Shown piece after piece: positions 18,375 through 25,828 of a DNA stretch of 64,000 nt. The stretch spans positions 124,001-188,000 of the forward strand of contig JACJYS010000004.1 in NCBI GenBank assembly GCA_020635995.1, written 5' to 3'. Each line of letters opens with the position of its first letter. Position 1 is the first letter of the stretch. The notes beneath the pieces are model-generated. The model did no database searches, had not been told where the DNA came from, and saw only the letters and a program-made list of their open reading frames with translations. Source of the stretch: Chitinophagales bacterium. GTDB lineage: Bacteria > Bacteroidota > Bacteroidia > Chitinophagales > UBA8649. Position numbers and translations under genes: made by a program.

Positions 18375-19598
18375 ATGTCTGAAGATTCATCAAAACAAAA
18401 CCTTACTCCCGAACATTTTGGCATTATGCCCCTTGTGGAAGCCGTGATGGTTAAAAGTAAAGAAAAAAAACTTTACATAGGACTACCTAAAGAACGTACT
18501 TTTAATGAAAACCGAATAGGTTTAACGCCCGATGCTGTAAGAGTTCTTGTGGCAAACGGACATCGGGTTACTTTAGAACACGATGCAGGAAAACTATGCG
18601 GGTTTTCAGATTATTTATATGCCGAAGCAGGAGCACAAGTTACCAAAAACATAGAAGAAGTTTTTCAAGCCGATTTAATTATAAAAGTAGCACCTCCTAC
18701 CCTTTTTGAAATTGAGCTAATGCAGCCCAACCAATTTTTAGTTTCGCCTATACATATTCCCACTATTACAAAGGAATATTTATATGGCTTGATGAAGAAA
18801 AAAATTAACGCCATTGCTTATGAATTTTATCAAGATGAAGCTAATAATTATCCTTTTGTTACAGCCATGAGTGAAATAGCAGGTTCTAACGCTATACTAA
18901 TAGCAGCAGAATTAATGAGCAATGTAAATAATGGCAAAGGCATGTTTTTAGGAGGCATTTCCGGTGTGCCACCAGCTAAAGTTGTGCTATTAGGAGCCGG
19001 CACAGTAGGTACATTTGCTGCCAGAGCGGCATTGGGTTTAGGAGCTCAAATTTCTGTTTTTGATAATGATTTACATAAACTTACACAATTACAAAACAAT
19101 ATAGGACAAAGGGTATTTACTTCCGTAATAACCCCCGAAGTATTGAAAAAAGAAATTTTAGAAGCTGATGTAGTAATAGGTGCTATACACAGCCCTACGG
19201 GAAGAACTCCCGAAATAGTTTCGGAAGAAATTGTAGAGAATATGAAAAAAGGTGCGGTAATTGTAGATGTAAGTATAGACCAAGGTGGCTGTTTTGCTAC
19301 CAGCAGAATGACAACTTTAGAAAATCCTACTTATGTAGAGCATGATGTAATACATTATTGTGTACCAAATATTCCTGCTCGTGTAGCTCAAACGGCAAGT
19401 TTTGCGTTTAGCCACTTGCTTACACCCATTTTATTTAAAGCAGACAGTGTAGGAGGTATTTCTAACTTAATAAGATACGACCGTGGTGCTTGCAAAGGCA
19501 TATACACATACAACGGGCATTTAACCCACAATCATTTATCTCAAAAATTTGATATTAAATACACCAATTTGAATTTAATTTTTGGAGCAGGATTTTAA
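18375..19598 (+). CDS. ald: alanine dehydrogenase
   Basis: This 407-residue enzyme reversibly deaminates L-alanine to pyruvate with NAD+. The N-terminal catalytic domain has IGLPKERTFNENRIGLTP (about 36-53), and the Rossmann fold carries VVLLGAGTVGTFAARAALGLG at about 202-222. The conserved segments VSIDQGG and HYCVPNIPARVAQTASFA follow. Compared with compact Ald proteins it has an N-terminal extension of about 30 residues, common in Bacteroidota forms. It is 18 bp after tsaE and probably cotranscribed. Distinction from related saccharopine or transhydrogenase-alpha proteins rests on the C-terminal motifs. Confidence 0.88.
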   Translation: MSEDSSKQNLTPEHFGIMPLVEAVMVKSKEKKLYIGLPKERTFNENRIGLTPDAVRVLVANGHRVTLEHDAGKLCGFSDYLYAEAGAQVTKNIEEVFQADLIIKVAPPTLFEIELMQPNQFLVSPIHIPTITKEYLYGLMKKKINAIAYEFYQDEANNYPFVTAMSEIAGSNAILIAAELMSNVNNGKGMFLGGISGVPPAKVVLLGAGTVGTFAARAALGLGAQISVFDNDLHKLTQLQNNIGQRVFTSVITPEVLKKEILEADVVIGAIHSPTGRTPEIVSEEIVENMKKGAVIVDVSIDQGGCFATSRMTTLENPTYVEHDVIHYCVPNIPARVAQTASFAFSHLLTPILFKADSVGGISNLIRYDRGACKGIYTYNGHLTHNHLSQKFDIKYTNLNLIFGAGF

Positions 19599-19675
19599 TA
19601 CCAATTGTTAATTTAAAATAGTCTTAATTATTTTGAATTTTATACTTTCAAAGTATCTATTTCGGTCTTAATCCT

Positions 19676-19683
19676 TATCTTTG
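19676..19683 (+). promoter_or_regulatory. -7 promoter element of the pyruvate dehydrogenase E1 beta gene
   Basis: TATCTTTG lies 19 bp before the ATG at 19703. The -33 region has only a TTTC-like match, so this rests on the -7 element. Confidence 0.5.
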
Positions 19684-19702
19684 AAACTCCAAACTTTAAA
19701 CT

Positions 19703-20680
19703 ATGAGACAAATACGATATAGAGATGCCCTACGAGAAGCTATGACAGAAGAAATGCGTAGAGATAAATTGGTTTTTTTAATGGGCGAAGAAGTAGCAGA
19801 ATACAATGGTGCTTACAAAGTAAGCCAAGGAATGCTTGATGAATTTGGGCCCAAACGTATTATTGACACGCCAATTTCTGAATTAGGTTTTTCAGGAATA
19901 GCTGTCGGTGCCGCCATGAATGGCGTACGCCCTATTGTAGAATTTATGACATGGAATTTTGCAGTATTAGCATTTGACCAAATTGTAAACGGAGCAGCTA
20001 AAATACATAGTATGAGTGGCGGTCAGTTTCATTGCCCTGTTGTGTTTAGAGGAGCAAGCGGTAGTGCAGGTCAGTTAGGAGCTTCGCACTCACAAACTTT
20101 TGAAAGCTGGATGGCAAACGTGCCCGGTTTAAAAGTTATTTCTCCTTCAAATCCTTATGATGCTAAAGGTTTATTAAAATCCGCTATAAGAGATAACGAC
20201 CCTATTTGCTTTATGGAATCTGAACTAATGTACAGCGATATGGGTGAAGTGCCGGAAGAAGAATACTTAATTCCCATAGGAAAAGCTGATATTAAAAGAG
20301 CAGGAACAGACGTAACGATTGTTTCTTTTAACAAAATGATGAAAGTAGCTTTAGAGGCTGCCGAAGCATTGGCAGAAGAAAGCATACAAGCGGAAGTTAT
20401 AGATTTAAGAACTATTAGACCTTTAGACTACCCTACTATTGTACAATCTTTAAAGAAAACTAATAGATTGGTAATTATAGATGAAAGCTGGCCTTTTGGG
20501 AATATAGCTTCTGAAATTACTTACCAAGTACAAAAACACGCTTTTGACTATTTAGATGCTCCAATAAAACGCATAAGTGGAGCAGATGCTAATATGCACT
20601 ATGCTCCCAACCTTGTAGATGCTTATTTACCTACGGTAAAAAGAGTAGTGCAAGCCGTTAAAGAAGCAATGTATGTTTAG
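19703..20680 (+). CDS. pdhB: pyruvate dehydrogenase E1 component subunit beta
   Basis: The beta subunit pairs with E1 alpha to decarboxylate pyruvate with thiamine diphosphate. At 325 residues it has the normal length. Visible motifs are FLMGEEVAEYNGAYKVSQG with the conserved Glu, RIIDTPISELGFSGIAVGAA, and PIVEFMTWNFAVLAFDQI, followed by the C-terminal transketolase domain (DLRTIRPLDYPTI). The PDH type is favoured over branched-chain dehydrogenase by the MTWNF motif. No E1 alpha or E2 gene is adjacent; Bacteroidota often keep them apart. Confidence 0.93.
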   Translation: MRQIRYRDALREAMTEEMRRDKLVFLMGEEVAEYNGAYKVSQGMLDEFGPKRIIDTPISELGFSGIAVGAAMNGVRPIVEFMTWNFAVLAFDQIVNGAAKIHSMSGGQFHCPVVFRGASGSAGQLGASHSQTFESWMANVPGLKVISPSNPYDAKGLLKSAIRDNDPICFMESELMYSDMGEVPEEEYLIPIGKADIKRAGTDVTIVSFNKMMKVALEAAEALAEESIQAEVIDLRTIRPLDYPTIVQSLKKTNRLVIIDESWPFGNIASEITYQVQKHAFDYLDAPIKRISGADANMHYAPNLVDAYLPTVKRVVQAVKEAMYV

Positions 20681-20743
20681 CAATTTTTTATACAATAAGA
20701 TATTCAGATAACAAATAATAAGTAATCAGATAACAGTTAACCA

Positions 20744-21298
20744 ATGACCAAAAAAAGATGTGCTTGGGTAAGTTCAGATGACCTTTATATAAAATACCAT
20801 GATGAAGAATGGGGCGTACCTGTTTATGATGACGATAAATTATTTGAGTTTTTAATTTTAGAAGGTTTTCAAGCAGGATTGAGTTGGATAACGATACTTA
20901 AAAAAAGAGAAAGTTTTAGATTAGCTTTTGACAATTTTGATTATAAGAAAATAGCAAAATATGATGCTAAAAAAATAACAGAGTTACTCAAGAATGAAGG
21001 CATAGTTAGAAATAAATTGAAAGTTAACGCTACCGTTACCAATGCAAAAGCTTTTATGGATATACAAAAAGAATTTGGCAGTTTCAGTAAATATATTTGG
21101 GGATTTGTGAATGGTAAACCTATTATAAACCATTATAAAAACATAAAAGAAGTACCTGCTAAAACAGAACTTTCCGATAAAATAAGTAAGGACTTAAAGA
21201 AAAGAGGTTTTAAATTTGTAGGTAGCACTATTATTTATGCCCACATGCAAGCCACAGGCATGGTAAACGACCATACTACAGATTGTTTTAGACATTAA
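20744..21298 (+). CDS. tag: DNA-3-methyladenine glycosylase I
   Basis: Tag removes 3-methyladenine from alkylated DNA by base excision. The 184-residue protein starts with RCAWVSSDDLYIKYHDEEWG, giving the N-terminal zinc-ligand Cys and His, and contains FQAGLSWITILKKRESFR typical of the family's helix-hairpin-helix fold. The C-terminus HTTDCFRH supplies the other zinc ligands. The stop is 4 bp from the end of the convergent aldehyde dehydrogenase gene. Confidence 0.93.
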   Translation: MTKKRCAWVSSDDLYIKYHDEEWGVPVYDDDKLFEFLILEGFQAGLSWITILKKRESFRLAFDNFDYKKIAKYDAKKITELLKNEGIVRNKLKVNATVTNAKAFMDIQKEFGSFSKYIWGFVNGKPIINHYKNIKEVPAKTELSDKISKDLKKRGFKFVGSTIIYAHMQATGMVNDHTTDCFRH

Positions 21299-21301
21299 AC
21301 C

Positions 21302-22753
21302 TCAATATTTTATACAAATATTTTTAGGTTCCGTAAAAAAGCGTAAAGCTTCAAAACCTCCCTCACGCCCTACTCCACTGCTTTTTACTCCGCCAAATGG
21401 CGTACGTAAATCTCTTAGCAGCCATGTATTAACCCACACAATGCCTGCTTCTATTTTTTCTGCTACCCGATGGGCTTTTCTTAAATCTTCGGTAAAAATA
21501 GTGGCAGAAAGTCCGTATCTGTTATCATTGGCTAAAGCTATTACTTCTTCTTCTGTTTCAAATTTATTTAAAGTTACTACCGGTCCAAAAATTTCATCTT
21601 TATTGGTAGAGCATGCCAAAGGTAAATTTTCAATTACCGTAGGTTCTATATAAAAGCCATTTTTAAATGCCCCTTCTATAGTAATAGGTTTTCCTCCTGT
21701 AAGAATTTTGCCATCTTCTTCTTTAGCTATTGCTATGTGTTTCAATATTTTATCAAAATGTGGTTTAGAAACCACAGCTCCTATATTGGTATTTTCATCT
21801 GCCGGATTGCCTACTTTTAGTTGTTTTACCTTGGCTACAAACTTTTCCTTAAATTCATCATAAATATCTGCCTGAACATATATTCTTGAACCACACAAAC
21901 ATATTTGCCCTTGGTTACTAAAAGCGGCTTTTACAGAAGTATCAACAGCTTCCTCTATATTGGCATCATTAAATATAATATTAGGGTTTTTGCCTCCCAA
22001 CTCTAAACTTAGTTTTTTAAACATAGGAGCTGCCGTTTTAGCTATATGTGCTCCTGTAGCGGTTCCTCCCGTGAAAGAAATGGCTTTAATTTCGGGGTGA
22101 GCTACTATTTCTTGCCCAATAGATTGCCCTGTGCCATGCAAAATATTTAAAACACCTTTGGGTAAGCCGGCTTTAATACATAATTCGGAAAAAAGATAAG
22201 CCGTTAAGGGCGTAACTTCGCTTGGTTTGGCTATCACACAGTTGCCCGATGCTAATGCCGGAGCTATTTTCCAAGTGAATAAATACAAGGGTAAATTCCA
22301 TGGAGAAATACAGCCTACCACGCCTATCGGTCTGCGAAGTGTGTAGTTAATAGCCGTGTTTTCCATGTGGTGAGCTTCACTGGCAAAATGCTCTATTGCC
22401 GTAGCAAAAAAATGAATATTATCGTATGCTCTGGGTATATCTACAGCTTTTGCCAATTTTATCGGTTTCCCATTATCTAAAGATTCTGCTTGGGCTAAAA
22501 AATCTTCATTTTCTTTTATTAGTTGAGCTAATTTTATTAGTATTTCACTTCTGTATTTTATTCCGGCATTAGACCAAAAAGGAAAAGCTTCTTTAGCACT
22601 TTGTACGGCTTTTTCTAAATCTTTATGATTACTTAGCGGAATTTGGCTATAAACTTCTCCTATTGCTGGATTAACATTATCTATATATTGGTTATCTATT
22701 GGCTTTTGCAATTTGCCATTAATATAGTTTTGTAAATATTTAGGTATTTGCAT
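21302..22753 (-). CDS. aldehyde dehydrogenase (hydroxymuconic semialdehyde dehydrogenase-like)
   Basis: This 483-residue NAD(P)+-dependent enzyme oxidises an aldehyde to an acid. The Rossmann region carries SFTGGTATG (226-234), the general base is E251 in LELGGKNPN, and the nucleophile is C285 in QGQICLCGSR. The overall pattern, with SPWNLPLYLFTWKIAPALA, most resembles the 2-hydroxymuconic or 2-aminomuconic semialdehyde group, which in Bacteroidota can belong to the kynurenine pathway. No other pathway gene is nearby, so the substrate is uncertain. A MITE-like element sits directly upstream and may carry or disturb the promoter. Confidence 0.85.
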   Translation of the reverse strand: MQIPKYLQNYINGKLQKPIDNQYIDNVNPAIGEVYSQIPLSNHKDLEKAVQSAKEAFPFWSNAGIKYRSEILIKLAQLIKENEDFLAQAESLDNGKPIKLAKAVDIPRAYDNIHFFATAIEHFASEAHHMENTAINYTLRRPIGVVGCISPWNLPLYLFTWKIAPALASGNCVIAKPSEVTPLTAYLFSELCIKAGLPKGVLNILHGTGQSIGQEIVAHPEIKAISFTGGTATGAHIAKTAAPMFKKLSLELGGKNPNIIFNDANIEEAVDTSVKAAFSNQGQICLCGSRIYVQADIYDEFKEKFVAKVKQLKVGNPADENTNIGAVVSKPHFDKILKHIAIAKEEDGKILTGGKPITIEGAFKNGFYIEPTVIENLPLACSTNKDEIFGPVVTLNKFETEEEVIALANDNRYGLSATIFTEDLRKAHRVAEKIEAGIVWVNTWLLRDLRTPFGGVKSSGVGREGGFEALRFFTEPKNICIKY

Positions 22754-22763
22754 AAAAGCAAAG

Positions 22764-22990
22764 TTAATAAAGATATTTTAATACCGATTAGGCTTAAACC
22801 TTCTCCAAAAATCGTCATTGTAGCGAATGCGGTAATCCCAATTTCCAAATTCCCTCATTTTCAAATCAGTTAAAAAACTATACAGTTTTAGCGTTCTTAG
22901 CGACTTTGCGAGAAAACACTAATCAATCAATAAGGCGTAGCTGAGATTGGACTATTATATATTCCTAATCGGTATAAAATATTTAATAAA
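22764..22990. mobile_element. MITE-like element with terminal inverted repeats
   Basis: Near-perfect inverted ends (ATATTTTAATACCGATTAGG at 22773-22792 and its complement, one T shorter, at 22964-22982) enclose about 170 bp with no open frame. Just outside lie direct repeats TTAATAAA (22764-22771 and 22983-22990), consistent with an 8-bp target duplication. The interior holds GCGGTAATCCC and GCGACTTTGCGAGA, whose relatives occur in other intergenic regions of this window. No transposase is present. The AT-only direct repeats could be chance. Confidence 0.55.
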
Positions 22991-23062
22991 ATCAATAGGT
23001 TTTCAATGGGTTTAAACCCATTGAGGATAATTAATTAAAATACTATCTTCATTTATGAATAT

Positions 23063-23542
23063 CTACTTAGTCTGCAATTTTAAGTTTAAAAACATATTGG
23101 CAGCTTGCCCGCCCAACATATTGTAATAGGTTTTGTTGTTTTCTGCATCGGCATATTTAGTATATGCCTTATCACCTATTTTAAAAACGGTTAAAAACAA
23201 TAATTCTTCTCCGTCTTTTAAAAACATAATGTGCCCTATTTGATGTTGGCTTAATTGAGAAGGTGTTTTATCTTCAAGAAAATCTACAAATTTTACGGCA
23301 CTTTGCTTATCTCCTAATGAAAAACTACCGCCACTTTCATACATAGTTGCTTCTATATTTGTGGTTTCTGTGGCTAATATTCCTCTTATTTCCGCAGGAA
23401 GTGTTTCATAAGTATTGGCTACCGTTTCTTGCTGTACTGCCTCCGCTGTTACCGTTGTTTCTGACTTAACATCATTTGATGAACTTTTGCAAGAAACTAA
23501 TATACCTAAAACTAATATGCTTGTAATAAATCTTATCATCAT
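23063..23542 (-). CDS. putative lipoprotein, unknown function
   Basis: The 159-residue product has a lipoprotein signal ending in LVSCKSS, so it should be anchored by lipid in the outer or inner membrane facing the periplasm. A Ser/Thr/Val-rich linker follows (about 20-45), then a compact domain with GGSFSLGDKQSAVKFVDFLEDKTPS and LKDGEELLFLTVFKIGDKAY. I do not recognise the family. It begins 1 bp after the rny stop and is probably the last gene of the pheT-zapA-rny block. Confidence 0.7.
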   Translation of the reverse strand: MMIRFITSILVLGILVSCKSSSNDVKSETTVTAEAVQQETVANTYETLPAEIRGILATETTNIEATMYESGGSFSLGDKQSAVKFVDFLEDKTPSQLSQHQIGHIMFLKDGEELLFLTVFKIGDKAYTKYADAENNKTYYNMLGGQAANMFLNLKLQTK

Positions 23543-23543
23543 A

Positions 23544-25172
23544 CTATCGTGCTACTGAAACGGAACGCATTTCTCTTATCACGGTAACTTTTACTTGCCC
23601 CGGATATGTCATTTCGTCTTCTATTTTTTTAGAAATTTCAAAAGATAACTGTTCTGATTGTTTATCATCTACTTTGCTACTTTCTACTATTACACGCAAT
23701 TCTCTACCTGCTTGTATAGCATAAGCTTTTTCTACACCTTCATAGCCAAGTGCTAAGCTTTCCAGCTCTTTTATACGTTGCAAGTAGCTTTCCATTATTT
23801 CTCTTCTTGCTCCAGGTCTTGCTCCCGATATTGCATCACAAGATTGAATAATTGGCGAAATAGCGTATTTCATTTCTATTTCATCGTGGTGGGCACCTAC
23901 GGCATTGCATACCGCAGGATGTTCGCCATATTTCTCGCATAATTTCATACCTAACAGTGCGTGAGATAATTCGCTTTCCTCATCAGGCACTTTGCCTATA
24001 TCGTGTAGTAATCCTGCTCTTTTGGCTAATTTTACATTTAAACCTAACTCGGCTGCCATTGTAGCACACAAATTGGCTGTTTCTCTGGAGTGTTGCAATA
24101 AATTTTGCCCATAAGAAGAACGGAAACGCATACGCCCCACATAACGAACCAACTCCGGATGCATGCCCGAAATTCCCATATCTATAATGGTACGTTCGCC
24201 TATTTCCATTAAGTGGTCATTTAATTGCTTGGTAGTTTTTTTAACCACTTCTTCTATTCTGGCAGGGTGTATTCTACCGTCTGTTGTTAATCTTTGTAAT
24301 GATAAACGGGTTATTTCTCTTCTTATAGGGTCAAAACCCGAAATAACAATTGCTTCCGGTGTGTCATCTACTACTATTTCGCAACCTGTGGCGGCTTCTA
24401 ATGCTCTAATGTTTCTACCTTCTCTACCTATTATCTGTCCTTTTTGGTCGTCAGATTGAAGATTAAAAACTGAAACGGTATTTTCAATAGCGTGCTCCGC
24501 AGCTGTACGCTGTATGGTTTGTATAACTATTTTTTTAGCTTCTTTATTAGCTTTAGCTTTTGCTTCGTCCATTATTTCTTTAATGTGAGAAAGTGCATCG
24601 GTTTCCGCTTCTTTTTTAAGCGTTTCTATCAGTTGCTCTTTAGCTTCTTTAGCCGATAAATTTGAAATAGATTCTAATTTCTTTACAAATTCTTCATGCT
24701 CTTTTTCTACTTGCTCTTTCTTTATATTCATCAATTCCATTTGATGAGATAAATCTTCATTTAAGCCTTCTAACTCTTTTTCTCGCCTTGAGTTTTCTTC
24801 CATTTTTTTGCTTAAAGATTTTTGCTGGTCTTTAAGCTGGTTTTCTCTGTGCTGTATTTTTTGGTTTCTTGTATTTGCTTCGCTATCAAACTCTTGCTTT
24901 TTCTGAATAAAAAATTCTTTAGCTTCTAAAATTTTACTTTGCTTAATACTTTCTTCTCGTGTTTTTGCTTTCTCTTCTACGTTTTTAGCTTTGTCTTCGG
25001 CTTTTTCTACCAAGCTTTGGGCATTGGCTTTAGCTTTTTCTAATAAAAGATTTGCTTCATTTTTAGCGGCATTATCTATTTCTTTGGCTTTGCTTCCTGT
25101 TAGTAATTTACCAATTACAAACCCTACCAGCAAACCAACTAAAACGCCAACAATTATTAATACTGGGTTCAT
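23544..25172 (-). CDS. rny: ribonuclease Y
   Basis: RNase Y is a membrane-anchored endoribonuclease that starts mRNA decay. The 542-residue protein has an N-terminal membrane helix (about 3-22), a long charged coiled coil (about 30-200), a KH domain with QIIGREGRNIRALEAATG, and an HD domain with LLHDIGKV and HHDEIE. The length and order match the family exactly. It follows zapA by 63 bp in a block with pheT, an order I recall as common in Bacteroidota. Confidence 0.95.
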   Translation of the reverse strand: MNPVLIIVGVLVGLLVGFVIGKLLTGSKAKEIDNAAKNEANLLLEKAKANAQSLVEKAEDKAKNVEEKAKTREESIKQSKILEAKEFFIQKKQEFDSEANTRNQKIQHRENQLKDQQKSLSKKMEENSRREKELEGLNEDLSHQMELMNIKKEQVEKEHEEFVKKLESISNLSAKEAKEQLIETLKKEAETDALSHIKEIMDEAKAKANKEAKKIVIQTIQRTAAEHAIENTVSVFNLQSDDQKGQIIGREGRNIRALEAATGCEIVVDDTPEAIVISGFDPIRREITRLSLQRLTTDGRIHPARIEEVVKKTTKQLNDHLMEIGERTIIDMGISGMHPELVRYVGRMRFRSSYGQNLLQHSRETANLCATMAAELGLNVKLAKRAGLLHDIGKVPDEESELSHALLGMKLCEKYGEHPAVCNAVGAHHDEIEMKYAISPIIQSCDAISGARPGARREIMESYLQRIKELESLALGYEGVEKAYAIQAGRELRVIVESSKVDDKQSEQLSFEISKKIEDEMTYPGQVKVTVIREMRSVSVAR

Positions 25173-25235
25173 GTTTGTTTTACTTTTTATTTATTATAAA
25201 ATAGTAAGCAAAAACGATTATATTTTTAAAAGGAA

Positions 25236-25529
25236 TTAAATAGATAATAAGGATTCTAATTCTTCTATTTGAGCATATAAACTGCTGTTTTCTGAATTAG
25301 TATTTTTTTTTGATTCTATATTTTGCACGGCATACATTAATGCACACATAGCTAAATAATCTTGTTTATCTTTTGCCGCATACACCTGCTGAAACTGCAT
25401 TACCTTGTCATTTATGGCTTTGGCAGCTTTTCTAACCTCTTCTTCCTCTTCCTTTTTTATTTTTAAAGGATAAGGTCTGTCAGCTATTATTACATTTATG
25501 TTGATTACATCTTTGTTGTTATCACTCAT
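25236..25529 (-). CDS. zapA: cell division protein ZapA
   Basis: ZapA crosslinks FtsZ filaments at the division site. The 97-residue protein has the N-terminal beta segment INVIIADRPYPLKI, then the helix EEEEVRKAAKAINDKVMQFQ and a C-terminal coiled coil, as expected for the family. It starts 2 bp after the stop of the upstream coiled-coil gene. Confidence 0.88.
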   Translation of the reverse strand: MSDNNKDVININVIIADRPYPLKIKKEEEEEVRKAAKAINDKVMQFQQVYAAKDKQDYLAMCALMYAVQNIESKKNTNSENSSLYAQIEELESLLSI

Positions 25530-25531
25530 AT

Positions 25532-25828
25532 TTATTCATTAAGCAAGGCTATGCACTTATCAATTTCTTTTATATATTCGTTTAACTTACGTTTCAATTC
25601 TGTTTTTTTAAGCGGTTCTTCTTCTCCGCCTATACTTTTTGCTAATGTAAGCATTTGATTTTTCTCTTTCAACTCTTTTATCAAATTATTTTTTTCATCA
25701 GCATCTTTTAACAATGCTAAATTAGCGTTATTAAGTTGTTCTAACTCATTTTTTAGCTCAATGTTTTCATCAAGGAGTATCTTAACTTTGTCTATTATGA
25801 CTAATAATTTGGACGAGTAGGCTTCCAT
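25532..25828 (-). CDS. short coiled-coil protein, possible ZapB-like partner of ZapA
   Basis: The 98-residue product is almost entirely a predicted coiled coil with regular Leu/Ile heptads (residues about 8-60) and a short C-terminal helix that includes RKLNEYIKEIDKCIALL. Its TAATG overlap with pheT and 2-bp spacing to zapA indicate translational coupling. Size, structure and position beside zapA suggest a ZapB-like division-site protein, but this is inference: there is no clear sequence match to enterobacterial ZapB. Confidence 0.65.
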   Translation of the reverse strand: MEAYSSKLLVIIDKVKILLDENIELKNELEQLNNANLALLKDADEKNNLIKELKEKNQMLTLAKSIGGEEEPLKKTELKRKLNEYIKEIDKCIALLNE

